Source of the DNA: Poriferisodalis sp965204195
GTDB taxonomy: Bacteria > Actinomycetota > Acidimicrobiia > Acidimicrobiales > Poriferisodalaceae
Length of the DNA: 64,000 bases
NCBI RefSeq assembly: GCF_965204195.1
Contig: NZ_OZ241975.1
Coordinates: forward strand, 2,976,001 to 3,040,000
Reading direction: 5' to 3'
Part shown: positions 1 to 10,241 of the stretch, one piece after another
How the letters are laid out: every line of letters begins with the position of its first letter
Position numbering within the stretch: position 1 is the first letter of the stretch
Notes under the pieces: generated by a model
The model's input: the letters and a program-made list of their open reading frames with translations, nothing else
Databases searched by the model: none
Told to the model about the DNA's origin: nothing
Position numbers and translations under genes: made by a program

Positions 1-703
1 CGATTCCCTCACCTACGCAACATTCATGGCTGTCGCCCAATTCCCGGCCATGCGACGTGGCGAGCTCAGCCGCCTGTTGAGCGCTTCGCAGCGGAGCGTC
101 AGCGACGCACTCGCCAGGCTCGTCGAGGTCGGACTCATCGATCGTTTCGATGGCCGCTGCTATCTCACCGAACGGGGTCTGCGGCGGGCTGCCAATGTCA
201 GTCGACTGCTGGCATCTGCGCTCATTCGGCGACACGGCGCATACCTGCTGCCCGCCTTCCGGCACAGACAGCGCCACCACGACGATGGTGTCAACCAACT
301 GGTACTGCAGTTCGCCGCCGAAGGCGCGGCAGCATTCGTGGGCTGGAGGGGGGAGATCAACGTGCTCGGCGTCACCCAGATCAGGCCCGACCTCGTGGTG
401 CTGGTTGCCGACGGGCCTCTCGGCGCCGGCGCCCACTGCCTCGAGTACGAGCGCAGCGCCACCACCCCTTCTGAGGTCATCGAGAAGATCAGGACGTACC
501 GCAAGTGTGCCGCCGTGGGACGTCACGTGCCCTTGCTGATGGTCTGCGAGACCGAGCAAGCCGCCGAGAGATTCGCCGAGTTCGACACGCTGGTGCCGCT
601 GCTGGTCACCCACATGGCGGCCGTCGAGGCAGGCCGGCTGACGGGTGACAGCACCGTCTGGCGGAAACGCGATACCGCTGCGGTCTCGCTGCGCTGCGTG
701 TGA
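1..703 (+). CDS. winged-helix, replication-relaxation-like protein (5' partial)
   Basis: The reading frame is open to the left edge of the window, so the gene probably starts upstream; the first ATG inside the window is at position 26. The N-terminal part looks like a winged helix: 'ELSRLLSASQRSVSDALARL' is a recognition-helix region, followed by a wing ending in 'YLTERG'. The C-terminal part has 'RPDLVVLV' and, about 20 residues later, 'HCLEYERS', a spacing like that of the nuclease-like fold in Replication-relaxation family proteins. No signal peptide or membrane helix is seen. Its 3' end faces the hydroxyglutarate oxidase gene. A DNA-binding role is inferred from the winged helix; the family name is tentative. 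Confidence 0.6.
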   Translation, partial: DSLTYATFMAVAQFPAMRRGELSRLLSASQRSVSDALARLVEVGLIDRFDGRCYLTERGLRRAANVSRLLASALIRRHGAYLLPAFRHRQRHHDDGVNQLVLQFAAEGAAAFVGWRGEINVLGVTQIRPDLVVLVADGPLGAGAHCLEYERSATTPSEVIEKIRTYRKCAAVGRHVPLLMVCETEQAAERFAEFDTLVPLLVTHMAAVEAGRLTGDSTVWRKRDTAAVSLRCV

Positions 704-766
704 GGGCTGAGTCGGCGCCCTGATGCCCGCATCCGGCACCAGGCCTCGTCGACGCGGCGGCGAATC

Positions 767-1978
767 TCAGCCGTCGATCCGATCGACGATCATCTTGGCG
801 ATCTCCAGGCTTGAGGTGGCCGCAGGACTCGGGGCGTTCAGCACGTGGGTGCTGCGGCCGGTGACGGTGACGGCGAAGTCGTCCTCGAGTTCGCCGTCGG
901 GATCCATGGCCTGGGCACGCACGCCGGCAGGCGAGCGCACGAGATCGTCGGCTTCGATGTCGGGTACCAACCGCCGCAGCGCCCGGGTGAACGCGGCCTT
1001 GCTCAGCGAGCGCCACACCTCGCCGGCTCCGGTGCGCCAGTAGCGCCGGGCGAGTCGCCACAGACCGCGGTTGGTGATGTGTTCACGCAGCTGTGCCCTG
1101 CTGATGTCGCTCCAGCGGTAGCCCTCGCGGGCCAGCGCGAGTACCGCGTTCGGGCCGGCGTGGATCGTGCCGTCGATCATCCGCGTCAGGTGCACCCCGA
1201 GGAATGGGAAGCTGGGATCGGGCACCGGGTAAATCAGGTTGTTGACGAGGTGGGAGCGCTCGGGCACCAACTCGTAGTACTCGCCGCGGAACGGGACGAT
1301 CCGGTAACCACCCGCCGCACCGGCGAGCGCCGCCACCTGGTCGCACCGCAGCCCAGCGCAGTTCACGAGCCACGCCGCCTCCAGGTCCCCGGAGGTGGTG
1401 GTGATCCGGACGCGGTCCGCGGCGGGAGCGAGCCCGACAACCGCGGTGCCCGTCCGCAATTCGCCGCCGGCAGCGGTGATCTCGTCGATGAGCGCGCGGC
1501 ACACCGCGCTGTAGTCGACAATTCCAGTGCTGGGGATGAACAGCGCCTCCACACCGGCGCAATAGGGCTCGAGCTCAGCGAGGCGGCGGGCGTCGATCAG
1601 TTCCGCGGCCACGCCGTTGCTGGCCGCACGCTCATAGAGCGCTGCCAACCGCGCCTGCTCGGTGCTGTCCACCGCCACGATGACCTTGCCGCACAACTCG
1701 TGCGCAATGCCACGCTCGCGGCAGAACTCGACCATCGAGCTGCGCCCGGCGACTGCCAGCGAGGCCTTGGCCGACCCCGGCCGGTAATACACGCCCGAGT
1801 GCAGCACTCCGGAGTTGCGACCGGTCTGGTGCAGCGCCGGCCGCTCCTCGGCCTCACAGATCACCACCCGGTGGCCCGGATGGTCAGCCAGATACCTGTG
1901 CGCCGTGGCCAAGCCGATGATGCCCGCCCCCACGACGGCCAGATCGGCACCAGCCGACGAGGTCGAAGCGCTGCTCAC
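767..1978 (-). CDS. lhgO: L-2-hydroxyglutarate oxidase (FAD-dependent)
   Basis: This is an FAD-dependent oxidoreductase of the DAO fold that oxidises L-2-hydroxyglutarate to 2-oxoglutarate, passing electrons to quinone or oxygen in known members. The dinucleotide-binding motif 'VVGAGIIG' is close to the start. The family signature 'HQTGRNSGVLHSGVYY' follows about 40 residues later, and the C-terminal 'LNAPSPAATSSLEIA' completes the FAD site. The frame is open up to 2104, but residues before 'ADLAVVGAG' look non-native. I therefore chose the GTG at 1978, although no clear ribosome-binding site supports it. The gene is divergent from glpX, with a gap of about 145 bp. Confidence 0.85.
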   Translation of the reverse strand: MSSASTSSAGADLAVVGAGIIGLATAHRYLADHPGHRVVICEAEERPALHQTGRNSGVLHSGVYYRPGSAKASLAVAGRSSMVEFCRERGIAHELCGKVIVAVDSTEQARLAALYERAASNGVAAELIDARRLAELEPYCAGVEALFIPSTGIVDYSAVCRALIDEITAAGGELRTGTAVVGLAPAADRVRITTTSGDLEAAWLVNCAGLRCDQVAALAGAAGGYRIVPFRGEYYELVPERSHLVNNLIYPVPDPSFPFLGVHLTRMIDGTIHAGPNAVLALAREGYRWSDISRAQLREHITNRGLWRLARRYWRTGAGEVWRSLSKAAFTRALRRLVPDIEADDLVRSPAGVRAQAMDPDGELEDDFAVTVTGRSTHVLNAPSPAATSSLEIAKMIVDRIDG

Positions 1979-2122
1979 CGGGGCGAAGCTATCGCCAGAG
2001 GCGAAGCCGTGGCCCGAGCGGCCCGTGAGCCCAATCGCATGAGAACGGGGAACAAGAGCGGGAAGCACAGGAGGCCTAATCAGAAGGCTCATCTCTCCGC
2101 GCATCCTCTAGGGTCGGCGGCA

Positions 2123-3163
2123 ATGAATGACAATCGCAGGTTCCGCAGCGATCGAGGTCGCGTCGGCGGTCCAGATCTCAGCCGTCAGGCGCCTGATCGC
2201 AACCTGGCACTCGAACTGGTGCGCACTACCGAGGCGGCAGCAATGGCCGCTTCACGCTGGATGGGCCGCGGCGACAAAGACGGTGCTGACGGCGCCGCCG
2301 TGGACGCCATGCGGGTGGTGCTGTCGACCGTTCCCATGGACGGCATCGTCGTGATCGGCGAAGGCGAGAAAGACGAAGCGCCGATGCTGTTCAACGGCGA
2401 GCTGATCGGCGACGGCACCGGGGCTCTGACCGATGTTGCGGTGGACCCGATCGACGGCACCACGCTGACCTCGCTGGGCAGGGGCAATGCCATAGCGGTG
2501 ATCGCCGTCTCGCCGCGCGGCACCATGCTGGATCCCGGTCCGTGCGTCTACATGGAGAAGATCGCTGTCGGCCCCGATGCCAAAGGCGTGGTGGACCTGA
2601 ACCGGTCGCCCGCAGAGAACCTGCGAGCTATCGCGGAGGCCACCGGGCAGGGTTTGCGCGACCTCACCGCTGTGGTGCTCGACCGCGACCGCCACTCCGA
2701 GCTGATCGGGGAGATCCGCGAGACCGGCGCTCGCATCAGGCTCATTCCCGACGGCGATGTGGCCGGTGCCATCTCCGCAGCTGCGAGCGACTCGACTGAC
2801 GTGTTGTTCGGCATCGGCGGCACGCCCGAAGGCATCATCTCGGCAGCGGCGCTGAAGTGCCTCGGCGGCGAGCTGCAGGGCCGCCTGTGGCCCCGCAACG
2901 ACCATGAACGCCAAGCGGCGGTCACCGCCGGCTACGACCTCGATCGGGTGCTGCACATCGACGATCTCGTCCAGTCCGACGACGTCTTCTTTGCGGCCAC
3001 CGGCATCACCGACGGCGAACTGCTGCACGGCGTGAAGTTCACGGCCCATCGCGCCACCACCGACTCGCTCGTCATGCGCTCCCGCAGCGGCACCGTGCGC
3101 CACATCAAGGCCACGCACGACATCGACAAGCTCAGCGCCTACGCCGCGGTGGACTTCACCTGA
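2123..3163 (+). CDS. glpX: class II fructose-1,6-bisphosphatase GlpX
   Basis: The enzyme hydrolyses fructose-1,6-bisphosphate to fructose-6-phosphate in gluconeogenesis. Metal- and phosphate-binding motifs are intact: 'GEGEKD' at residues 79-84, 'DPIDGT' at 108-113, and a later 'GIGGTPEG' loop. The 346-residue length fits the family. A much longer open frame extends upstream to 845, but that part is antisense to lhgO and is not coding. The ATG at 2123 gives the natural N-terminus, with only weak ribosome-binding sequence. Only 3 bp separate it from hisI, so the two are probably co-transcribed. GlpX is the usual main FBPase of actinobacteria. Confidence 0.95.
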   Translation: MNDNRRFRSDRGRVGGPDLSRQAPDRNLALELVRTTEAAAMAASRWMGRGDKDGADGAAVDAMRVVLSTVPMDGIVVIGEGEKDEAPMLFNGELIGDGTGALTDVAVDPIDGTTLTSLGRGNAIAVIAVSPRGTMLDPGPCVYMEKIAVGPDAKGVVDLNRSPAENLRAIAEATGQGLRDLTAVVLDRDRHSELIGEIRETGARIRLIPDGDVAGAISAAASDSTDVLFGIGGTPEGIISAAALKCLGGELQGRLWPRNDHERQAAVTAGYDLDRVLHIDDLVQSDDVFFAATGITDGELLHGVKFTAHRATTDSLVMRSRSGTVRHIKATHDIDKLSAYAAVDFT

Positions 3164-3166
3164 GTC

Positions 3167-3661
3167 ATGGCCGAGATCCAGAATCACAACTCCGGGAGCG
3201 AGACAGCGCCGGGCGCCCCGGTCGGAAACGACCTCGAAAAGGGCACAGTCGGCAACGACCTCGAAGAAGGCACCGTCGCCCGCATCGACTTCGGCAAGGT
3301 GGCCCAGATCGGCCGCGACGGCCACCAGGTCGTGCCCGTGGTGCTGCAGGACGCCGACAGCGGCGACGTGCTGTTCATCGGCTATGCCAACGAGGAGGCG
3401 CTGCGGCTCACGTTCGAGCGACGCAGCGCTGTGCTCTACTCCACGTCGCGCAACGAGATCTGGCACAAGGGCGCCACCTCGGGCGACACGCTCTCGCTGG
3501 TCGACGTGCGTGTGAACTGCGAGCAGAACTCGCTGCTGTACCGGGTGCGACGCGACGGCGGCGGCGCTTGCCATACCCGCGACGCGAGCGGCAACTCCCG
3601 GCCGGGCTGCTACTACCGATCCGTCGACAGCCCTACCGAGCTGCGCCACTTGGGCGGCTGA
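3167..3661 (+). CDS. hisI: phosphoribosyl-AMP cyclohydrolase HisI
   Basis: HisI opens the purine ring of phosphoribosyl-AMP in histidine biosynthesis. The core has 'WHKGATSG' (residues 99-106) and three cysteines placed like the zinc ligands (C118, C135 in 'GGGACHT', C148 in 'CYYR'). The usual acidic Mg site 'DCDxD' reads 'NCEQN' (117-121), so two of three Asp ligands are Asn and one is Glu. I recall similar sequences in a HisI subgroup, but activity is not proven. The N-terminus (1-38) is a non-conserved extension containing a near-duplicate 'VGNDLEKGT/VGNDLEEGT'. No HisE domain is fused. Confidence 0.88.
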   Translation: MAEIQNHNSGSETAPGAPVGNDLEKGTVGNDLEEGTVARIDFGKVAQIGRDGHQVVPVVLQDADSGDVLFIGYANEEALRLTFERRSAVLYSTSRNEIWHKGATSGDTLSLVDVRVNCEQNSLLYRVRRDGGGACHTRDASGNSRPGCYYRSVDSPTELRHLGG

Positions 3662-3683
3662 GCAAACTCTCAGTTGCCGTCGA

Positions 3684-3709
3684 CCGGGCCGGTGCGGCGA
3701 CCGGCCCGG
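3684..3709. terminator. hairpin terminator between convergent hisI and amt
   Basis: A perfect 10-bp stem, CCGGGCCGGT / ACCGGCCCGG, with a 6-nt loop lies in the 52-bp gap between the convergent hisI and ammonium transporter genes. There is no U-tract, as is common in GC-rich actinobacteria. It could serve both strands. Confidence 0.65.
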
Positions 3710-3713
3710 GCCG

Positions 3714-4985
<1,272 letters not shown>

Positions 4986-5123
4986 GAGAAGTCCTTTCCG
5001 GGCTGCGACAGGACGCTCACATGTTTGCAGGCACCACGCGGGCGCCACGACATTCGCGGGCCGAATGGTCACGCCGCGATCAGCGGCGACGCCTGTTGGC
5101 TGAGGAAGGTACGGCGGCCGCGC

Positions 5124-5507
5124 TCAGGCGGCGCTGGCAACTGCGATGCGCGTCTCGGCCCAGGCCACGGCTGCCTTGGCGTCGTCATCGTCATCGTCGG
5201 CCGCGACTGCGGCCTGGGCCGCTTCGAGGTCAGCCTGCGCAGCAGCGACATCGATCTCGTCGGCTGCGTACGCAGCGTCGCTGAGAATCGTCACGACGTT
5301 GTTGCTGACCTCGACGAAGCCGCGGTTGAGCGCCAGCGTCACGATGCCGTCGGATGCCCAGAGCTGAGTCTGCCCGATATCAAGCGCCCCGATGAACGCC
5401 GCGTGGTGATCGAGGAAAGCGATGTCGCCGTCGACCGTGCGCGTCACTACCTGGCTGCACTCGCCGCTGAACAGCACCGCTTCCGGCGAGACGAGCTCAA
5501 CCTGCAT
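5124..5507 (-). CDS. atpC: F1Fo ATP synthase subunit epsilon
   Basis: This is the central-stalk subunit that modulates ATPase activity. The N-terminal beta-sandwich is typical ('MQVELVSPEAVLFSGECSQV', 'DIAFLDHHAAFIGALDIG'). The C-terminal helical part (about residues 85-127) is Ala/Asp-rich with a run of six Asp, so the inhibitory helix pair may be atypical. Length (127) is normal. It is the last gene of the atp operon, 68 bp after atpD. Confidence 0.93.
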   Translation of the reverse strand: MQVELVSPEAVLFSGECSQVVTRTVDGDIAFLDHHAAFIGALDIGQTQLWASDGIVTLALNRGFVEVSNNVVTILSDAAYAADEIDVAAAQADLEAAQAAVAADDDDDDAKAAVAWAETRIAVASAA

Positions 5508-5575
5508 CAGTGACGCCTGACCGTGCTGCGCTGCTCTGGCGCATCGTCGGACTCAACAGCCTTCGCCGACGCCGC

Positions 5576-7042
5576 TCAGGCCCCGGCCTGCGCCAAGTCG
5601 CGGGCCTTGGCCATCGCCGACTCGGCGTTGCCGACATTGAGGAACGCCTGCTCGGGCAGATCGTCGAGGTCGCCGTTGCAGAGCATCTCGAACGACTCGA
5701 TGGTCTCCGAGACCGGCACGAAGATGCCCGGCAGGCCCGTGAAGACCTCGGCCACGAAGAACGGCTGGCTCAAGAAGCGCTGGATCTTGCGGGCACGGTC
5801 GACGGTGATGCGGTCTTCCTCGGACAGCTCGTCGAGGCCCAGGATGGCGATGATGTCCTGCAGCTCCTTGTAGCGCTGCAGGATCTCCTGGGTGCGACGT
5901 GCCACGTTGTAGTGGCGGTCGCCCACCACCTCGGGGCTGAGGATGGTGGACGTGGACGCCAACGGGTCCACGGCCGGGTAGATGCCCAGCGAGGCAATCT
6001 GCCGACTCAGCTCGGTGGTCGCGTCGAGGTGCGTGAAGGTGGTGAACGGCGCCGGGTCGGTGTAGTCGTCGGCGGGCACGTACACGGCCTGCAGCGACGT
6101 GATCGAGTGGCCCGACGTCGAGGTGATGCGCTCCTGGAGCTCGCCCATCTCGTCGGCGAGGTTGGGCTGGTAACCGACCGCCGAGGGCATGCGGCCCAGC
6201 AGGGTGGACACCTCGGAGCCTGCCTGCACGAAGCGGAAGATGTTGTCGACGAACAGCAGCACCTCCTGGCCCTGCACGTCGCGGAAGTACTCGGCCATCG
6301 TCAGCGCCGACAGCGCCACCCGCAGCCGGACACCCGGCGGCTCGTCCATCTGACCGAACACCAGCGCCGTCTTCTCGAGCACGCCGGATTCCTCCATCTC
6401 GAGATAGAGGTCGGTGCCTTCACGGGTGCGCTCCCCCACCCCGGCGAACACCGACACGCCGCCGTGCTGGGAGGCGACGCGGTTGATCATCTCGGTGATG
6501 AGCACCGTCTTGCCCACGCCGGCACCGCCGAACAGGCCGATCTTGCCGCCCTCCACGTAGGGCTCGAGCAGGTCGATGACCTTGATGCCCGACTCGAACA
6601 TGGTGGCCTTGGGCTCCAAGGTGTCGAACGCGGGCGCCGGGCGGTGGATCTCCCAGCGGTCGGCGATGTCGTCGGTGACATCGGCACCGTCGAGCGGCTG
6701 GCCGAGCACGTTGAAGATGTGCCCGAGCACCCCGTCTCCGACTGGCACGGTGATGCCCTGGCCGGTGTTGACGACCGCCATGCCGCGTGTCAGCCCGTCG
6801 GTGGCCTTCATCGACACGATGCGGACGCGGTTGTCGCCGATCTGCTGGGCGACCTCGCCGGTGATCGTGACCGGTTGGCCCTCGAGCTCGACGTGCATCT
6901 CCACGGCGGTGTTGATCTCTGGGATCTCGCCGGGCGGGAACTCCGCGTCGACGACCGGCCCGGCGATGGCCACAACCCGGCCATCGGCGTGCTCGGCTGC
7001 GTCTCCCGCAGTTCGTTCTTCGGTCATCGTCATGTCTGTCAC
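5576..7042 (-). CDS. atpD: F1Fo ATP synthase subunit beta
   Basis: Catalytic subunit of F1. The P-loop 'GGAGVGKT' is at residues 172-179, and 'LLFVDNIFRF' and the 'ALSALTMAEYFRD' segment follow in order. The start is supported by 'GGAGTG' about 6 nt before the ATG at 7042. The 488-residue length is slightly long because of an N-terminal acidic extension. It lies 30 bp after atpG. Confidence 0.98.
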   Translation of the reverse strand: MTDMTMTEERTAGDAAEHADGRVVAIAGPVVDAEFPPGEIPEINTAVEMHVELEGQPVTITGEVAQQIGDNRVRIVSMKATDGLTRGMAVVNTGQGITVPVGDGVLGHIFNVLGQPLDGADVTDDIADRWEIHRPAPAFDTLEPKATMFESGIKVIDLLEPYVEGGKIGLFGGAGVGKTVLITEMINRVASQHGGVSVFAGVGERTREGTDLYLEMEESGVLEKTALVFGQMDEPPGVRLRVALSALTMAEYFRDVQGQEVLLFVDNIFRFVQAGSEVSTLLGRMPSAVGYQPNLADEMGELQERITSTSGHSITSLQAVYVPADDYTDPAPFTTFTHLDATTELSRQIASLGIYPAVDPLASTSTILSPEVVGDRHYNVARRTQEILQRYKELQDIIAILGLDELSEEDRITVDRARKIQRFLSQPFFVAEVFTGLPGIFVPVSETIESFEMLCNGDLDDLPEQAFLNVGNAESAMAKARDLAQAGA

Positions 7043-7072
7043 TCCTTGGAGCAGAGCGGAGGTTCGGTGGGG

Positions 7073-8041
7073 TTACTCGCGTGCACGGAACAAGTCCGCC
7101 GTGCGGGCTTCGATGGTGTCGGAGAGCAGGTCGACTTCGCCGCCGGTCTGTGCGAGCGCCTCGGCGCCGCCGACGATCTCCATGATCTCGGTGGTGATGG
7201 CGTCCTGGCGGGCACGGTTCATGACGCGCGTCAGGTTGATCTTCAGTTCCTCGGCGTTGTCGGTGGCCGCCTTCATGGCCCGCTGGCGGGCTGCATGCTC
7301 CGACGCCGAGGCCTCAAGCAGTGCCGAGTAGAGCCGGGCTTCGGCATAGCGCGGCAGCAGCCGTTCCAGGATGACGGCGGGTTCGGGCTCGAACTCGTAC
7401 CCGCCCTCGGGACCGCCCCCCGAGTCCTCGGCGCCGTCAGCTTCGTCGAAGTCGCCGGTGTCGAGCGGCATGAACGGCACGATGGCCACCGACTGATTGC
7501 CCATGGAGTGGAACTGGGTGTAAGCCAGCATCACCCGCTGGCAGCCGTTCTCGAACAGCTCGGTTGCCGCCGCGGCAACCTGCTGAGCGTCGGCGTAGCT
7601 GGGCTGGTCGCTGAAGCCCTCGAAACCCGCCGCGATGCGGTAGTTGCGGAAGCGGAAGTACCCGAGCGCCTTGCGCCCCGACAGCACCAGTTCGTAGTCA
7701 CGGCCCTCCGCTGCGTCGGCAGCGATGGCCCGCTCGGTGGCCCGCAGGACATTGTTGTTGTAACCGCCGCACAGCCCGCGGTCTGCTGCAATGGCCACGT
7801 AGGCGACCTTGGTCACCTCGGCCGGCTCGCGCAGCAGCGGGTGGTCGGCTTCGCCGCCGGCGGACGCCAGGTTGGCGATGACCGCGGTCACTTTGTCGCT
7901 GTAGGGCCGGGCGGCACGCACCCGGGCCTGGGCCCGGACGATGCGTGAGGCAGCGATCAGCTCCATGGCGCGCGTGATCTTCTTGGTGGCGTCGATCGAC
8001 CTGATGCGACGCCGAAGAATGCGCTCCTGACCGCTTGCCAT
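7073..8041 (-). CDS. atpG: F1Fo ATP synthase subunit gamma
   Basis: The rotor shaft of F1. The N-terminal coiled coil begins 'RRIRSIDATKKITRAMELIA', and the C-terminal helix has 'NRARQDAITTEIMEIVGGAEAL'; both are strong family signatures. At 322 residues it is longer than the ~290 of E. coli, with an acidic insert near 'DEADGAEDSGGG', as seen in actinobacterial gammas. It lies 17 bp downstream of atpA. Confidence 0.97.
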   Translation of the reverse strand: MASGQERILRRRIRSIDATKKITRAMELIAASRIVRAQARVRAARPYSDKVTAVIANLASAGGEADHPLLREPAEVTKVAYVAIAADRGLCGGYNNNVLRATERAIAADAAEGRDYELVLSGRKALGYFRFRNYRIAAGFEGFSDQPSYADAQQVAAAATELFENGCQRVMLAYTQFHSMGNQSVAIVPFMPLDTGDFDEADGAEDSGGGPEGGYEFEPEPAVILERLLPRYAEARLYSALLEASASEHAARQRAMKAATDNAEELKINLTRVMNRARQDAITTEIMEIVGGAEALAQTGGEVDLLSDTIEARTADLFRARE

Positions 8042-8058
8042 CGGTGCTCAGTCCCCGC

Positions 8059-9615
8059 TCAGTCCTCGTTGTCGCCGTCGGCGGCCGCACCGTCGGCGGC
8101 ATCGGCCGTGCTCACGAACTGGGCGGTGAATGCCTCGACGGCTGCCTGCAGCGCAGCAGCGTCGACATCGCCGGTGGAGCGGATGTCCGACATCAATGCG
8201 CTGTGGCGGGTGCTCATGTAGGCCAGCAGTTCTTCCTCATAGCGGTTGACGTCGTCGACTTCGATGCCGTCGACGTAACCGTTGGTACCCGCATAGATCA
8301 CGACCACCTGCTCCTCGACGGGCATAGGCGAGTTGAGCCCCTGCTTGAGCAGCTCAACCAACCGGTAGCCGCGGCCGAGCTGCGCTGCCGACACGGCGTC
8401 GAGCTCGGAACCGAACGTGGCGAATGCCTCGAGGTCGCGGAACTGGGCGAGGTCGATCTTGAGCGTGCCGGCCACGCTCTTCATCGCCTTGGTCTGCGCA
8501 GCAGATCCCACCCGCGACACCGAGATGCCCACATCCACCGCCGGTCGCACGCCGGACTTGAACAGGTCGTCCTGGAGGTAGATCTGGCCGTCGGTGATCG
8601 AGATCACGTTGGTCGGGATGTACGCCGAGACGTCGCCTGCCTTGGTCTCGATGATCGGCAGCGCCGTCAGCGAGCCCGCGCTGTTGGCGTCGGACAGCTT
8701 GGCGGCACGCTCCAGCAGCCGGCTGTGGAGGTAGAAGACGTCGCCCGGGTAGGCCTCACGGCCAGGCGGCCGGCGCAGCAGCAGCGACAGCTGGCGGTAG
8801 GCCTCGGCCTGCTTGGAGAGGTCGTCATAGACGATGAGGGCGTGGTCGCCGGTCTCCATCCAGTGCTGGCCCATGGCGCAGCCTGCGTAGGGCGCCAGGT
8901 ATTTGAACGGCGCGGGGTCTGACGCAGGCGCCGAGACCACCACCGTGTACTCCATGGCGCCGCGCTCACGCAGCGTGTTCACCACCTGCGCCACCGTCGA
9001 GCCCTTCTGCCCGATGGCCACATAGATGCACTTCACACCCAGGCCTGCCTGGTTCAGGATCGTGTCGACTGCGACGGAGGTCTTGCCGGTCTTGCGGTCG
9101 CCGATGATGAGCTCGCGCTGGCCCCGCCCGACTGGCGTCATCGAGTCGATGGCCTTGATGCCCGTTTGCAGCGGCTCGTGCACCGGTTTGCGGCCCATCA
9201 CGCCGGGTGCCTGGATCTCCATGCGCCGCTCGACGGCCCCGGTGATCTCGCCTTGGCCGTCGATCGGCTGGCCGAGCGCGTTCACCACGCGGCCCAGCAC
9301 GGCGTCGCCCACCGGCACCGACAGGATGCGGCCCGTGGCCCGCACTGCCTGGCCTTCCTCGATGTGCTCGACGCTGCCGAGCACCACGGCGCCGATCGAC
9401 TCCTCGTCGAGGTTCAGCGCCAGGCCGACATCACCGCTCTGGAACTCGAGGATCTCGTTCACCGAGCAGCCGGGCAGGCCCGAGACACGGGCGATGCCGT
9501 CGCCGACTTCGAGAATGCGTCCGACGGTGCCCGACTCGATCGAGGGATCGAAGCCTTCGAGATTCCGGCGGATCGCGGAGGTGATATCGGCTGTGTTGAT
9601 GGAAAGATCGGTCAC
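8059..9615 (-). CDS. atpA: F1Fo ATP synthase subunit alpha
   Basis: Non-catalytic nucleotide-binding subunit of F1. The P-loop reads 'GDRKTGKT' (172-179) where most bacteria have GDRQTGKT. The alpha signature 'PAVDVGISVSRVGSAAQ' is intact. The start is a GTG whose last bases overlap the atpH stop (GTGA), indicating translational coupling. The C-terminus has an acidic Ala/Asp tail. Confidence 0.98.
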   Translation of the reverse strand: MTDLSINTADITSAIRRNLEGFDPSIESGTVGRILEVGDGIARVSGLPGCSVNEILEFQSGDVGLALNLDEESIGAVVLGSVEHIEEGQAVRATGRILSVPVGDAVLGRVVNALGQPIDGQGEITGAVERRMEIQAPGVMGRKPVHEPLQTGIKAIDSMTPVGRGQRELIIGDRKTGKTSVAVDTILNQAGLGVKCIYVAIGQKGSTVAQVVNTLRERGAMEYTVVVSAPASDPAPFKYLAPYAGCAMGQHWMETGDHALIVYDDLSKQAEAYRQLSLLLRRPPGREAYPGDVFYLHSRLLERAAKLSDANSAGSLTALPIIETKAGDVSAYIPTNVISITDGQIYLQDDLFKSGVRPAVDVGISVSRVGSAAQTKAMKSVAGTLKIDLAQFRDLEAFATFGSELDAVSAAQLGRGYRLVELLKQGLNSPMPVEEQVVVIYAGTNGYVDGIEVDDVNRYEEELLAYMSTRHSALMSDIRSTGDVDAAALQAAVEAFTAQFVSTADAADGAAADGDNED

Positions 9616-10139
9616 GACAGGCGCTCCTTCATCTGGTCAAGCCGGGTGCGCACCGAGCCGTCGAAGACTGTGTCGCCGATCTGGGCGGTCAGTCCTCCGA
9701 TGATCTCGGTATCGACTACGACATGGACGGTCACGTTGCGGCCGCTGGCACGGCTCAGCGCTTCGGCCACCCGGGCAATTTGCTGGTCGGTCAGCGCGAC
9801 TGCCGAGCGAACTTCGGCTACTGCCTCGCCGCGCGTGGCTGCGGCGAGCTCCAACGCTTCGGCCGCGATGGACTCAAGGTCGCCGCCCCGGCCGGCACCC
9901 ACCAGCATCGCCACCACATTCAGGGTGACCGGTGAGGCCGTCGAAGCCAGCAGGTCTTCCACGATGCCGATGCGACGTGACGCCGGCACCGTGCGGTCCG
10001 ACAGCACGCGCCGCAGCTCTTCATTGCTCGATGCGGCCCGTCCCACCGATGCCAGCTCGGAGGTGACGCGGTCGAGCACGTCTTCGGCCTGGGCGATAGC
10101 GACCACGGCACCGGCGTAGCCCTCGGTTCGCTCGCTCAT
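9612..10139 (-). CDS. atpH: F1Fo ATP synthase subunit delta
   Basis: Peripheral-stalk subunit linking F1 to the b subunits. The all-helical N-terminal domain begins 'GYAGAVVAIAQ', and the C-terminal part ends 'VDTEIIGGLTAQIGDTVFDG', the conserved delta motif. The 175-residue length is that of a stand-alone delta rather than the b-delta fusion of mycobacteria. The ATG overlaps the stop of a six-codon upstream ORF. Its own weak AGGA is about 8 nt upstream. Confidence 0.94.
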   Translation of the reverse strand: MSERTEGYAGAVVAIAQAEDVLDRVTSELASVGRAASSNEELRRVLSDRTVPASRRIGIVEDLLASTASPVTLNVVAMLVGAGRGGDLESIAAEALELAAATRGEAVAEVRSAVALTDQQIARVAEALSRASGRNVTVHVVVDTEIIGGLTAQIGDTVFDGSVRTRLDQMKERLS

Positions 10140-10156
10140 CGGTCGATCCTGATCAT
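10136..10156 (-). CDS. possible six-codon leader ORF coupled to atpH
   Basis: A good 'AGGAG' (10165-10169 on the opposite strand) lies 8 nt before an ATG that reads M-I-R-I-D-R-stop. Its TGA overlaps the atpH ATG. It could couple or meter translation of atpH. It may equally be chance; no conservation data are available. Confidence 0.25.
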   Translation of the reverse strand: MIRIDR

Positions 10157-10241
10157 CAGTTCAACTCCTGTGGGGTCCGCCGCCTGCCGTTGCAGCCATG
10201 GCGGTGCTGCGGGCGACGGCGGGAACCTTCGGCGGGATGGC

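Noticed and set aside
845..2122. Long in-frame upstream extension of glpX
   Set aside because: It is antisense to lhgO along almost its whole length and resembles no protein; GlpX begins at 2123.
5510..7948. 812-codon rightward frame across atpD and atpG
   Set aside because: It is the complement of strongly conserved ATP synthase genes; such long shadow frames are common in GC-rich DNA.
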